From: Pseudocercospora fijiensis CIRAD86
Taxonomy: Eukaryota; Ascomycota; Dothideomycetes; Mycosphaerellales; Mycosphaerellaceae
DNA length: 64,000 nt
NCBI RefSeq assembly: GCF_000340215.1
Contig: NW_006921539.1
Span: 64,471 to 128,470 of the forward strand
Reading direction: 5' to 3'
The position numbers and the translations under genes were made by a program. Numbering within the stretch: the stretch's first letter is position 1; every line of letters starts with the position of its first letter. This document shows positions 36,143 through 47,632 of the stretch, one piece after another. Below the pieces are notes generated by a model, which ran no database searches, was not told the DNA's origin, and saw only the letters and a list, made by a program, of their open reading frames with translations.

Positions 36143-36375
36143 TAGCATTCGGTTCTTGAAAGATAGTGTAAGACTCATCCATGTAACAAAGGAGCACTTC
36201 ACCTATTGATAGAACCACTCGGAAGGCGGAGAATAGATGCACCGAGCTACGAAATATTCTAGCGGTGCGGGGAAATCTGCCAGCAGAAGACGACTCAACC
36301 ATACTACACTACTACACTACGGCTATATGTGCTACGTCTACAACTTGCACGCCAGAAGGGCTCATCGTAACCACA
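36143..36375. promoter_or_regulatory. Right half of the interrupted divergent promoter
   Basis: Host-composition DNA lies between the copia target duplication and the ACS-like start codon. No clear TATA box is seen. An ATG at 36,265 opens the same frame upstream of the chosen start. Confidence 0.4.
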
Positions 36376-37892
36376 ATGACAAAGATTGCGCAACCATCTC
36401 GACGAGGTCTGGCCAACCTCAACTCAGGCGCTTTCATCGACCTCGAGGAGGAAATCGGTAAACTACCAGCATACGACCCTTCAAAATGTCCCAACGGCTT
36501 GATCGACCTGTCTGGTGCTGTCAACAAGTTGATGAAAGACGTCATGGGCGAAAAGATCAAAACTTTCGCCGCACAGTATGCTTTTGACGGAGGTCAGTAA
36601 GAGTTTGGGACTTGAACGCAAGCACTTACCCGTAGCTTGTAGCTGTGAATTATGGACCTGTGATGGGACCTTCGAGTGAGTAGGCAAGATTCTACGTCCG
36701 GACACTGGTAGAGGTAGGGAATTGATTATGACCCAATAGGTTTCATCGAAGCCGTTGCGCGCTTTATCAACCATGGATTCAAACCCGCCACTCCTGTTGA
36801 CAGTAAGCAGATCCTGGTGACCAATGGAGCATCCTCGTCAATTGACCTCGTTGCCTTCAATCTGTGTGATCCCGGCGAAGGAGTCATCGTTCTAACACCG
36901 ACGTACATGATGTTTAAACATGATCTTTGCGCACGGACAGGGATCGAGTTCATCGCAGTGTCGGCCGATGTAGATGATCAATTCAGCGCTAGATACGCTC
37001 CTCAGCTCGCCAAACTACTGGAAGGCGCTATCGTAGAGAGCCAGCGACGCGGAATACCAGTCAAAGCGCTCTTGGTCTGCAACCCTTGCAATCCTGTTGG
37101 ACGCTGTTACTCCAAAACGACTCTGACCTACCTGGCTCGACTCTGCGGCAGTCACGGCATGCATCTTGTTTCCGATGAAATATATGCGATGTCTTGTTTT
37201 GCATCCCTCGAACCTGGCTTGGACGAGTTCTCATCGGTACTGAGCATTCCAGAAGACTTGAGTAATAATGTCCTGGCTGAGAACATCCACTGCATTTATG
37301 GAGCGAGCAAAGACTTCGGTGCCGGCGGTCTTCGATTGGGATTCTTCGTCACCCGCAACGAGCTCCTATGGAAGGTTTGCAGGCGACTGGCTTTGTTCAC
37401 CTGGGTGACCTCTTTTTCGACGGCCTTCTTTGAGCATTTCCTATCCGATCAATGTGCAATGACCGCGTACCTTGACCTCTACCACGTGCGACTTCGAGCT
37501 CGATATCTTCAGGTTACCGAGCTCTTGCGCGAGCATGGTATCCCATTTGTGTCCGCCAACAGTGGCATCTTTCTGCTCGTCAAATTGACGAAATGGTTGG
37601 AGTTCTTGGACAGCTCGCATCCGAAACTGAGTCGGGAGGAACAGCTTTGCCGTCATCTGGCATACAATGGTGGCGTTTTCATGAGCCCGGGAGAGGTAAG
37701 ATATGTTCAAGCCTTTCACACACACACTCCTTTGCCTATACTGAACTAATCCTTAATTGCCGTCAGCTGTCCAATTGTGAAGTTCCTGGATGCTTCAGGC
37801 TGACTTATACTGCCCATGATCTGAACGTGCTGTCCTTGGCGATAGCCCGACTTGCAAAATCTCTGGCTGATTTGTCAACGTTGGGACAGTGA
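36376..37892 (+). CDS. ACC synthase-like PLP aminotransferase (class I/II)
   Basis: A fold-type I PLP enzyme resembling fungal 1-aminocyclopropane-1-carboxylate synthase-like proteins. Exons are 36,376-36,592, 36,643-36,675, 36,740-37,695 and 37,767-37,892. The frame closes to 443 residues, a typical length. Visible motifs are YGP.MGPSSFIEAVARFI (spans exons 2-3), VTNGASSSIDL, PTYMMF, CNPCNPVG, SDEIYA, and the PLP-lysine site YGASKDFGAGGLRLGF. Splicing out three introns (50, 64, 71 bases, all GT-AG) is what brings these motifs in frame. True ACC synthase makes the ethylene precursor; relatives (the GliI type) work in secondary metabolism as lyases or aminotransferases, so the substrate is open. 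An in-frame ATG at 36,265 would add 37 residues; I prefer 36,376. It ends 41 bases from the M61 stop. Confidence 0.88.
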
Positions 37893-37933
37893 GTCGGACG
37901 GTGAAGGATAGTACTGTAAAAAGTCCAAATTGT

Positions 37934-39718
37934 TCACAGATCCGTATGTCCCGTTGGCTCATAATGATATGCTTCCACAAGCCTCCTTGCTCTCGGCCAA
38001 TACTCCACCACCATATGCTTGGAGGCTGTGTCGTCCGTGCGTGTAACGTGAAGAACCATATGAAGCCAGAGGTTATCTTTTGCTTGGTTGTACATGGAGG
38101 TGAACGGCATAGCAACAATGTCTCCATTCAGTAGACCTGCTTCTTGTGCTCGGGATCCTTTCACAAGTCCTGTGACAAGATGTGGATCAGAGAGCAATGA
38201 CTTCTCGTCGAATCCTAGCTCGAAAGCAGGTACATCATGGCGCACGCGTTGCACTGAAAGTTCCGACTCCAAGGCATTGCTCGGAGGAATCAAAATGATG
38301 CCAGCCTCCATTTCTTCGATGTGCCGAAAAGCATTGTGACCTCTTGGACCTATCAAGTCGTTTACAAGGCTTGCAAAGTCTGTCACATTGTGTCTCCCGC
38401 CGCTTCGAGACATTCGCGATAGCGCAACTACGACATCATCGAGATTCTTTTTGTTCGATGTTGAACTCTTGATCAAGCCATTGAGTAGCAATCCAAATGC
38501 AAACCCTCGACCATATGGGACACGCTGCGCGTGAGAGCAATTCCACGTCAGCTTTGCAACGTTGGCCATGTCTTCGTTGACGAGTGGGTTGGTGTAATAG
38601 GCGGTCATTTTCTGATTGATCTCATGAAGATATTGTTCGGCCGAGAGCAAATTTGAGCGATAGCGCAAAAGAACCGAATAATAATCGGCAAGACCCTCGG
38701 TGTACCAATTCTCCGACACCTGTGCCCCTGGCAGGAGAACCCAGTTATGCGACATTTCGTGTGCGAGGATTTCTTCTCGCTGGTATTGCGTCAAGGGATA
38801 AGTCATTTCTGTATCGTCCCAGCCAAAAACGAAAGAGTTGGGGAGAGCCGTGCCGGTGAGCGAGCCATGCGCATTGTGGCGTAAGAATATGCGAAAGTCT
38901 TGGCCTGAGTCCTGGAAGAATGATATCATATAGACATAAAGATCCTTCAGGACTGTACTGAGGTGATCGATGTCAAATGGAGGTTCAGTAAACCAGTAAA
39001 TGTTGAAAGCTGGCCCAGGGGCTTCATGGATTGCTTTCTGAAGTCGGCCAAACAGGAGGAAAGATTCTTGCAACTCTTCCATACTGAATTGGCCTTCTGT
39101 GGTACTAGACTTGTTGCCTGGACCTCGACTGGAAACAGCTGATACATCGGGATCAGCGCTCGAGAGGTCCCATTCAAGCGTGGTGCGAATGCGTGGCTCC
39201 TTAGGCATAAAGGGCAGGGCTATTATCCCATAACCAGAACCTATAGCTCCATGACCATCTCGTCGAAAGTCCAGTGCCGGTCCTGGTGGCGCATCTTCTT
39301 GCAGAGGACGTGGCAGAGCAGTATATGAGACGGTGACATTGCCGGCAGTGGTCCTTGTAGTTGTCCAGATTCGCTGTGTGCCCGCAGCCGATGTGACTAG
39401 GCGACTTGTCACGTTAATCTCGCCATGGTCGTCGTGGAAAGTCAGTCCATCGTTGGTAGTATGGCCCAGTGCTAGGTTGGCAATGGCTTCGAAAAGGGAG
39501 AATATGTCGGACGAGGCATCAAAGGTGAAGTTTGCGACGGTCTGTTGCACCTTCAAGGCCGCAGGATCGCCATAGCGATCAAAGGTGGGAGTGAGAAGGA
39601 CGTGCCATATTGGCAGGATAGCAGAGTGATCTACAGCTTCGCATTGCAGACGACCGAGGAAGCAGAGGCAGCCGATTATGGCTGACAACGCGTAGGAATG
39701 AAAGCCACGCTGTAACAT
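37934..39718 (-). CDS. M61-type (glycyl aminopeptidase-like) metallopeptidase, secreted
   Basis: A single exon of 594 residues. The first about 25 residues (RGFHSYALSAIIGCLCFLG) look like a signal peptide, and there are many N-x-S/T sites, so the product is probably secreted or vacuolar. The zinc motif HEMSHNW lies near residue 320 and the third ligand in ENWYTEGLADYYS follows about 20 residues later, the gluzincin arrangement used by M61. A C-terminal part with GLVKGSRAQEAGLLNGDIV reads as a PDZ-like fold, also typical of M61. I start at 39,718 because the nearest upstream in-frame candidate at 39,736 is TTG, not ATG. It is tail to tail with the ACS-like gene and was head to head with the S10 gene before the MULE inserted. 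Confidence 0.87.
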   Translation of the reverse strand: MLQRGFHSYALSAIIGCLCFLGRLQCEAVDHSAILPIWHVLLTPTFDRYGDPAALKVQQTVANFTFDASSDIFSLFEAIANLALGHTTNDGLTFHDDHGEINVTSRLVTSAAGTQRIWTTTRTTAGNVTVSYTALPRPLQEDAPPGPALDFRRDGHGAIGSGYGIIALPFMPKEPRIRTTLEWDLSSADPDVSAVSSRGPGNKSSTTEGQFSMEELQESFLLFGRLQKAIHEAPGPAFNIYWFTEPPFDIDHLSTVLKDLYVYMISFFQDSGQDFRIFLRHNAHGSLTGTALPNSFVFGWDDTEMTYPLTQYQREEILAHEMSHNWVLLPGAQVSENWYTEGLADYYSVLLRYRSNLLSAEQYLHEINQKMTAYYTNPLVNEDMANVAKLTWNCSHAQRVPYGRGFAFGLLLNGLIKSSTSNKKNLDDVVVALSRMSRSGGRHNVTDFASLVNDLIGPRGHNAFRHIEEMEAGIILIPPSNALESELSVQRVRHDVPAFELGFDEKSLLSDPHLVTGLVKGSRAQEAGLLNGDIVAMPFTSMYNQAKDNLWLHMVLHVTRTDDTASKHMVVEYWPRARRLVEAYHYEPTGHTDL

Positions 39719-39867
39719 GTTATGTCGTTGCAACAATTATTAAGAAGATAGAAAAGTACATATAGCAGCTCCTTCTCGCCCCTGCCTGCCAACACGGCTG
39801 ACTAATACTGCATCTGCCTAGTCTGATTCTTGAAAAGCCTAAACATGTGTTTAGTAAGCTTAAAGAG
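39719..39867. promoter_or_regulatory. M61 side of a MULE-interrupted divergent promoter
   Basis: 149 bases of normal-composition DNA separate the M61 start codon from the left MULE end. With 43,693-43,760 it makes an ancestral intergenic region of only about 217 bases between M61(-) and S10(+). Confidence 0.5.
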
Positions 39868-40899
39868 ACCGGTCCCTCGAGACTAAACCGAGCCCTAGCT
39901 ATCCGCCTAAGCCCTAGTATAACCCGAGATTACAAGATCGCCTATTTTATATAAAATCGCGTAGAAGTAGATAATCGCGTCGCTATAGTCCCTCCGACCG
40001 GGCAACTACTACTATATTACTACTAGTAGCTATTAAGCTAAAGTTTACTAGTAAATTAGTAGTATAGCAAAATTTAAGGTATTACTAGTTACTATCTATA
40101 TAGGTCTAAGCGGATTACGACCTATAGCCTTATAACTATACGGTACTATATATACTAGCTTATATTAGTCTCTTAGTTACTAACTAGCCTACTACTATAT
40201 ATAATACTACTACTAAGTAAACTAATAGTACTATTACTATAGTACCTAGTAATAAAGTAGCTGCCCTATTAGCTATATAAGCGACTATTACTATTAGTAC
40301 TAGTATTATTACTAAGTAGCCTATCGTTATTATTACTTATATAATACTACCTACTAGCGGCTCTAGCTAGCTTACTACTTCGCTCGCTCTTCTTCCGCCT
40401 ATAAAGTATTATTTAAGCCCTATAGTACTTGTCCTATTCGAGCGGAGCGACGGCGTAGAGCTCGAGAACAAAGTTAGATTAGCGCCTATAGAGCGCGGAA
40501 GCGTATATTTAGCGTACAATGTTATAACAATAGCTATTGTTATTATAGTTGTTAGTAACGTAAAGTAGAAGGAATAGCCTTAGGCTCGATATACGTAATT
40601 GCGATTCGAATTATTAACTAATTATAGCGCGCGCTCTGTTTTGTAGGCGTATTTTTTAAATTTAGCCTCCCTCGAGGCCCTATACTACTATTGCTTATTT
40701 ACTAACTATACCTACACGTATATGCAAATCTATACGTTATATAGTACTAATCTAATTTATTCTCGAGCTCTACGCTAGATTTACTAGATACCTTCTATAA
40801 CTATTTACTCGCTTCGCTCGCTTAGGTTACTCTAGGTACCTATTAAATCTATCGCTCCGCTCGAATAAACGTTAGTTCTTACGTACTCGTAGGTCTTTA

Positions 40900-43020
40900 A
40901 TCTCTTAGCAAAGTAGATCTAGCTTAGAACGTAGCTCCGGAGTAACTAGAAGTAATAATAAAGATACCTAACTCGTAGATTATAATAATTATTACTTAAA
41001 GCCGGCTAGATAGTAAGCGGAGCTATACGGTCGATTAGCCTTCTAGTAAGGGTATTACTAAGTACGTTATTAGCTCTTTAAGTACTTATAGTAATTAGTA
41101 ACTATAGTATAAAGTTATATAAGAGATATACCTAGTTCTAAAATAAAGTCGACTATTCTAGCCGTTAGAGTCTTTCGCTTCCTAGCTACTATAATCCTAT
41201 TTAAGTCGTCTAATTCTCGAGCCGTTACTATACGCTTTATAGTATATAGTATTACTCCGCTAGTAAGAGATATACGCTTACTAAAGATTACTTCCGGTTC
41301 TCGTAAATTATACGTTCTATAGAAGTTAATAAACTAGTGCTTATAGAAGTAGCTCGGTAATAGTATAGCGCGGCTTCTACCTATTTTAAGAAGCTTTACA
41401 ATATCGTATTTACAGGAACAGCTACACGTCTTACGAAGGCAGTCGTTATAGTAGTATTATAAGTAGGGGTACGAGTACGCCGAGTACTTAGTCTCGTTGC
41501 CGTTATCGTTAGTCGTAGTCCGTAGAAGGTCGTTAGTACGTTAGTATAGATCCTTAGCCTCGAGAAGATAGTAGTTGTTTACAGCTCGAGAAACGCTCGC
41601 CTTAAATAGTCTAGTAAGTACTTTATTATAATTTCTTTTAGTTCTTAGTAAGGCGGATACGACGGCAATTATACCCTTTATTCTACTAATTAAGAAGGCT
41701 CTTAAATAACGTAAAGATATCGTAGCGGCTACTATACTTAAGCTAGGCTTTAATACGTCTATATATAGCTTTAACTCGCAAGGTTGTTTTATAGCTAAAG
41801 TATAGAACTTCGTTAGTCTAGTAGTCGATAATATAAGTCTTATAGTACTACTAGTTATTATTAAGATAGGCCTTAAATATAGGATAGACCGTAACGTTAT
41901 CTAGTTTCTAAGTGTTCTCGTTAAGCTCGGCTTTAGTTTAACTATAGATAGTATAAGCGAATAACCGTAGAGACTTACTAGTTTAAGGACTATTAGTCTA
42001 AGAGCCGTCGGTACCCTTTACCTAACTAAATTCGCTACGCTCCTTATAGATACGAGTTAATATATCTTACTATAGATACTAGTCGTAGACGATATTTAAT
42101 AAGCCTAGATAGATCTCTCTACTTGCTAGTATTAAGGCGACTTCTTAATTAGTAGTAATAACGAGAGATAGCGGATAACTAGCCTATTCGAGACCCTTCC
42201 GTAGTAACTATAATAAAGTAGCAAAATCGGCTTAATTAGACTTTAGTTAAATAAGTCTAACGCCGAGCTTAATAGTATTATTTATTAGTCTAGTAGCGAT
42301 AATATCTCGAAGCTTAAGATTATAGATATTAGTTAAATACGTCGTATTAATAATAAGGGTATATAGCGTATTCTTAAAGGCCTCGAGTAGCTTAGGGTAG
42401 AGCGTAACTATACTTTAAATAGTATCGTTCTTAGGGTTCTCGTAAATATTATAGAAGATACTATTTTCGTTTAATAACTTAACTATACGCTATATCTACT
42501 ATTAAGCGTCTATATTATAAGCCTATACGATATTCCGTATATCCTTTAGCTTAAGAATAATATTATAATACTATAGCCGCGGAAGTAGGCTATAATCTTC
42601 GCGATTAGTATACGAGACTACTATAAGCGCTACTACGCTCTAGTTATTCTAGGAACTCTACGGATCTTAAGCGGCGCCTATATATAGCAAGGGCGACGAT
42701 ATCGTCCTTCTTGTAGTTACAGAACTAGTAATCTTCTTTAGTAGAATACCGAATAACCTATTAACCTTTAGGCTAGCTTAGGTCGATAGTAATAGTATAG
42801 AAGTAGAATTTATACCCTATTTTCTTTAAGGTTAAATTCCGCTTTATTACTTCCTTCTAGATACGCTTATCTAGTAAGCTAAAACAACTACATACCTAGC
42901 AGTAGCGATACTTAATACTATTCTTATTCTTCTACGGCTTATACTACTTAAACTCGTACCTAGTCGCCTTTCCGAAGATATAGATATACGACTTAAGAGC
43001 TCGATAAAACGGAAACTACG
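40900..43020 (-). pseudogene. MULE transposase, RIP-broken
   Basis: The N-terminal part (about 42,780-43,000) has a Cys-containing motif, KYRYC.VCSCFS, resembling the zinc-binding head of such proteins. The DDE core at about 42,060-42,260 reads SLVITTN.EVALILASREIYLGLLNIVYD.YL in pieces. This matches the MULE pattern of Asp-x2-AL-x-A-x4-P followed by a Cys-x-Trp-His box, with Trp, His and Cys changed by RIP. Many stops. Boundaries are approximate. Confidence 0.7.
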
Positions 43021-43179
43021 ACTCGCGCGGTATTAGACTATAAGGGCGCTCCTTTAGTAAGAATAGATACTTCTAAGAACGTACTATTAATACTAATCGA
43101 TATTTAGGAAGCGATATACGTTCTCGAAGTACGTTTAGTAAGCGACTATAACCTCGAATACGTATTTCCTATAACTTAA

Positions 43180-43370
43180 TAACTACCGCTACTATTTCTA
43201 CCTCTTCCTATAACTTTATAACTACCGCCGAAAGCGCGCCTTCTACCGCTATTTATACCTCTTCCTACGACTTAATAACTACTGCCGAGAGCGCGCCTTC
43301 TGCCGCTATTTCTACTACTATTTCTATCTCTGCCTATAACTAAATAACTACTACCGCTACTATATTATTA
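43180..43370. repeat. Imperfect tandem repeat (about 75-base unit) inside the MULE
   Basis: Blocks containing AATAACTACYGC, GCGCGCCTTCT and CTCTTCCTA recur two to three times. On the minus strand they encode repeats of the type AEGALSAVVIK. Confidence 0.6.
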
Positions 43371-43760
43371 CTATCGCTAGTAATAACTTTATCGAGAAAC
43401 TTATCGTATAATAGGAATTTAGCTATTTTTAGTAGTTACTAGGCAATCTACTATAAAAGGGAGAAGAAATACGAACTTTAGGTCTATAGTAGAATTTATA
43501 ATATAATTTCTTAGATAATACGCTACGCGCCTATTAATAATACTAACTAGGAATAGAAATAGCCTATATTAGGCGGAAAGAGTACGTAATTTAATATAGA
43601 GGCGATTCTATAAGAGTGCTAGCACCGGGTTATACTAGGGCTCGGGCGGGTAGCTAGGGGCCAGGGCTCGGTTTAGTCTCGAGGAGACCGGTTATATAAG
43701 CAGGATCCTGTATGCGTACGAAGCTCTGGCTAACTATATCATTGCTTGACTACTGCGAGC

Positions 43761-45514
43761 ATGCTTTTCTACACCGATCTCAGAATATTTTTCCTGCTCC
43801 ACATCACTGCTGGATCGGCTTCACCTCTTTCGCAGCAACCTCTTCTCGGCAGCACCGTCGACCCCTTCCCGGTATACTGGCAAAACGACACCGTCTGCGC
43901 CGCAAACTCTTCGCATTTCGTAGGAACAGTTCCGGTCGCTCAGAGCAGAGGGCTCTTCTTCTGTACGCGTTGAACCCCATGACTCCATCGGCCAAAGTTC
44001 GCCCTGCTGACACGCCTCGGCGCCAGGGTTTGTGGAGAGTCGAGATGATCCGATTGCAAGTCCTACAATCATCTGGTTGAATGGGTATGCACGACGCTCT
44101 TCAACATCCGCAGTGCTTGAGCTGAGCTGACGGCTGCGTGCGTGGTGGGAAGCGGTCCTGGTGCGAGCTCGCTGGTCGGGCTGTTCGAAGAGATAGGACC
44201 ATGCCGAATGTCGACCCTGAGCGAGACGCTTCCCAATCCTCACAGCTGGTCAGAATATGCCAATCTGCTGTTCCTAGAGTGAGTGACCCGAGCTCTTCCC
44301 TACTCCTGTGAGCACTCTCGTGAGGACTCGTCCGCTGAACTTTGGACATGGTAGCCAGCCTTCTGGAACAGGACTCTCGGCTTCCTCGTCTCCTGTAACA
44401 ACCTTGCATACGGCCAGTCTCGACTTTTCAACCTTCGTGAAGCGCTTCACGCGACAGTACCCTCAATACTTCGCCAAAGGCCTCTTCATCGCCGGCGAGT
44501 CCTTTGGTGGAATTTATGTGCCGAGGTTCACCTCCGACATTGTCCAGGAGCAGCTCAGCTTCCGCGAAGGGGCGCTTGAAGTTCCAATCCATGGCATCAT
44601 CTTGGTAGACGCCCTGGTCGATGGCGCTTCCTCGCCCCTCGGTCATTATGAGATGTTCTGCACAGGTGAAGCCGAGTTTCCCGTCCACTTCAACCAGAGT
44701 ACGTGCGATGCTATTGCGATGGCGATGCCAGAAGCCGAGCGCTTGCAGCATTTATGTCAAAGTACCCAAGATCCTTACGTGTGCTCGACAAGTCACGAAT
44801 TTGGTCTGAACAACATCTATCGCTATTTACAAGAACAAGAGGTGGATACACGTCGACGGAGTCCTTACGATCGTAAGTTGTTCATCGCGGTTTCGCCAGA
44901 GACATGGGAAATACAGTATCTCCACTGACATGTCAAGTACAGTTCGTCTCCCGTGTGGCGAAGACCGATTCTGCATCCCAAAGTCCCCAATTTCCATCGA
45001 GCATCATCTGAATCGTCCCGAAATCCAACGTCGGCTCGGACTACGCCAGCCCGTGGAGTATGTTTCAATCAACTTCTCGCTAAATGCTGCGTTTACCGCA
45101 CATCCAGAAAACTTGATCCCGACAACAAGAGAAGTCACATTTCTTCTTGACGAGGGGGAACTCTCGGTGCTTGTCATGAATGGCAATTTTGACGCTGTCA
45201 TGTAAGTCATGCGCATCCATCCACCCAGGTTCCTCCCCAAGGCAGGAGGACTTGTTTGACGATATTGTAGCACGACGCCTGGTGTATTTCGTGAGTATAC
45301 AGAGCTGCCATGGAAAGAGAACATCAAGTTCCGCCTTCAGCCGCGCGAGTCATGGAGATATATGGAAAGCCGATCGGGTAGACATCGCGTCGGAGGGGAA
45401 AGAAAAGGGACTGGGCGACTGCAAGTTTTCGGCATTGACGATGCAGGGCACATGTCTCCGGGCGACCAGAAGGAAGCTGTCTCGTCGATTGTGAGAAAAT
45501 GGCTGAGATCGTGA
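43761..45514 (+). CDS. Serine carboxypeptidase, family S10, secreted
   Basis: This family removes C-terminal residues from peptides. The start (MLFYTDLRIFFLLHITAGSA) is a signal peptide. Exons are 43,761-43,962, 44,027-44,084, 44,153-44,278, 44,355-44,872, 44,943-45,201 and 45,271-45,514, giving 468 residues with frame conserved. Splicing restores WLNGGPGASS across exons 2-3 and LDQPSGTGLS across exons 3-4. The catalytic triad is present: Ser in AGESFGGIY (about 44,500), Asp in VMNGNFDAVI, His in DDAGHMSPGD. All introns are GT-AG, 58-76 bases. The start codon lies only 69 bases from the MULE end, so its promoter is now truncated or MULE-derived. Partners in peptide use nearby are OPT, M61 and M28. 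Confidence 0.92.
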
Positions 45515-46000
45515 TTGTAGGCCCAGAATGTCACATGTAGCAACGGCGCTCTCGACGTGACGAATACGGACGCCAAACTATTCCGGCAGTGAGAACATCT
45601 CAATCGTCTTGTCGTTTGCTCGCTCGCTTCATCTGATCAGCTGTGCTCGTCTGAAGACCTCCAGAGTCCAGAACGACCAAGTCCAGATCCATGAACAGCC
45701 AGTCGCTAGATTTGCTCGACCCCAACCCGAGAGATTACCAAAATCTTCGGAGCCTTTGATGCAACGGAGCTGGACAGGGTCAAACAGGCCAAGTGCCATT
45801 GATAAAGAGCAAGCGAAGCTGTAGCACTCAGCACTTGAATCTTTCCTGCAAGGTATAGAGGGGAGAGGCCAGACTTGAACACAAGCTGACTCTCTTGCGC
45901 TCGAAGACACATCACTTCTTCATTGATCGCAATGGATCATCTCAAAGCCCTCCGTTGATTGCCAAACCCATCAGACTCCTGGAGAAAATTTGCTGCACCA
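45515..46000. other. Intergenic, nothing recognised
   Basis: Only short overlapping ORFs without family resemblance. It probably includes the 3' end of the S10 transcript. Confidence 0.5.
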
Positions 46001-46021
46001 TCACGATCTTGAAAGAACGGT

Positions 46022-46798
46022 TCATGTTGACTGAAAGTAAGAATTGCAGCTACATCTGGGAGATGTACACAGACCTGCCGTGCCGAAAAACACATATCGA
46101 TGTGCCACCGATCTGACGCGCAAGGCTTGCTTGTCAAACGGCACTTTTTTTTGCGTCAGCTCATCTGCTTTGTGGACCACAATTTCATCTGGATCTGTCT
46201 CTAGAGAGCAAAGTCTACATTTTTTCAGTGCCAACCAAATCTGCCAGCCTACTATGCATTCGCTTCTATTCTTGCCTGCTGGCTCTTTCAGCCATCTGCA
46301 CAATTGAATGAAAAAGGGAGTGATCCACGAGCAACGGACCAGACATGCGATCACAAATCCCACCGCCGCAACTCCCTCGAACATGTACGACAGGCCGTTC
46401 AACGACTCGCACCACTTCCGGTTGCTGAATAGCAGTCTATGCGTAATCAAGATAGTCCTCTTAATTACGAATTAGATTTCGACGATGCAGAGAAGCTAAG
46501 AAGGCATACTCCACCTCCAATGAAGATATTTTTTCTCGTTCTTCATCCTCGATAATGATTTTTCAACCTCTTTGGACAGGCAGTCATGCCTAGCTAAGCT
46601 AAGAAACATACCAAGCAGGACAATGACTTCTTGGCTACGGCAAGATAGATCTTCCAGAAATCTGTGTCGAGAATGGAGATTATACCGCGAAATGAGACCT
46701 CTTGCTCTATGAAATGCTGCACGCCAAGAACCTGTCCTAAGAACCGCTGCATGGGGCATGATTATCGAACATGTCAAAAACGCGGTGAGTGACGCCAT
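46022..46798 (-). CDS. Possible small gene of unknown function (low confidence)
   Basis: Two minus-strand ORFs look protein-like: 46,798-46,496 (MASLTAFLTCSIIMPHA start, then HSRHRFLEDLSCRSQEVIVL) and 46,450-46,022 with one hydrophobic segment (MFEGVAAVGFVIACLVRC). A GTATGCC...CGCATAG stretch between them could be an intron, and a GTATGTTT...CCAAAG stretch inside the first ORF another. If joined, this would be a single-pass membrane protein of about 200 residues. I do not recognise it, and it could be chance. Confidence 0.25.
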
Positions 46799-47632
46799 TG
46801 CAGGCTTTCACAGGACATGTCTCGGCTCTTCGGCCAGTGTAGACCGAGCATGAAGGTGAAAAGTCATGCAGTGAGATGGCTGAAACTCTTCACCCATGCC
46901 TCATGATAGAACTAATAATAGAAGCTCCATGTCCATCTTCCCCGAGTGAATCTACAAGAATCTCTGCAGAAAGATGTCGTGGGGCCGATTTGAAGTTCCA
47001 ACGAACCTTGGATAAGACTTCCGACAAGGTCGAGGCTCTCCTTTTTCGTACAGCAGTACTTGTCTCTTCAACATGCTACAGTCGCAGTCGCAGAGTCCAG
47101 AGTCCAGACCCGACCCGACCAGGTCTTGCAAGTTCCTTTTCGCCAGCATCTGAATATGCCGAAGTGTATCCGAACAGTCTTGACTGCTTGCTCTTCGAAC
47201 AGCTGCTGAGCAAGTGATTGACACCTCAATGAGACTTGAGATTGCGTCGCTATACGACCAAACACTGCGGCCACCTAAATTTTGTTAGCAGTCGCACTGA
47301 GATGAATCGGTGAGCCGATGATCTTAGTAAGCGGACGCTTGAGGTTTATGCTCCTGCGTTGGAAGTTCATAAAAGCCGCAACCGCAGCCTTGTCCCTGTC
47401 GAGTCTTGCAGCATGAGGCAGCCAATAGGTAGAGGCCGATCGCGGTGTTGGAAGTGGAGAGAGGCATAAGATTTGAGCATACAGTCACCCTGGCCAGGTA
47501 CCCATATAGCAGCTGACTTTCGAAGATGAGTGGAAGTCGTTCAGAAGGAGTCAATCGCCTTCTACCTTGCAGCTGATCACTTTGGCCGTCCGCTCATGCC
47601 ATTCCAAGAACAACATTCGACTCGGAGCTGAA
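46799..47632. other. Intergenic, nothing recognised
   Basis: Short conflicting ORFs only; no motif or splice pattern worth a call. The right part is the likely promoter of the SnoaL-like gene. Confidence 0.45.

Larger units (their letters stand above)
39868..43692 (-). mobile_element. Mutator-like (MULE) DNA transposon, RIPped
   Basis: Terminal inverted repeats of about 65 bases begin ACCGGTC and share CTCGAGACTAAACCGAGCCC and CCTAGTATAACCCG. They lie at 39,868-39,933 and about 43,625-43,692. A transposase on the minus strand carries the MULE signature. I could not find the expected 9-11-base target duplication: left flank CTTAAAGAG, right flank TATATAAGC. The loss of the duplication may reflect mutation or rearrangement after insertion. 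Confidence 0.8.

Noticed and set aside
43761..45514. S10 carboxypeptidase as a frameshifted pseudogene
   Set aside because: Five GT-AG introns explain every frame change; catalytic Ser, Asp and His are all present.
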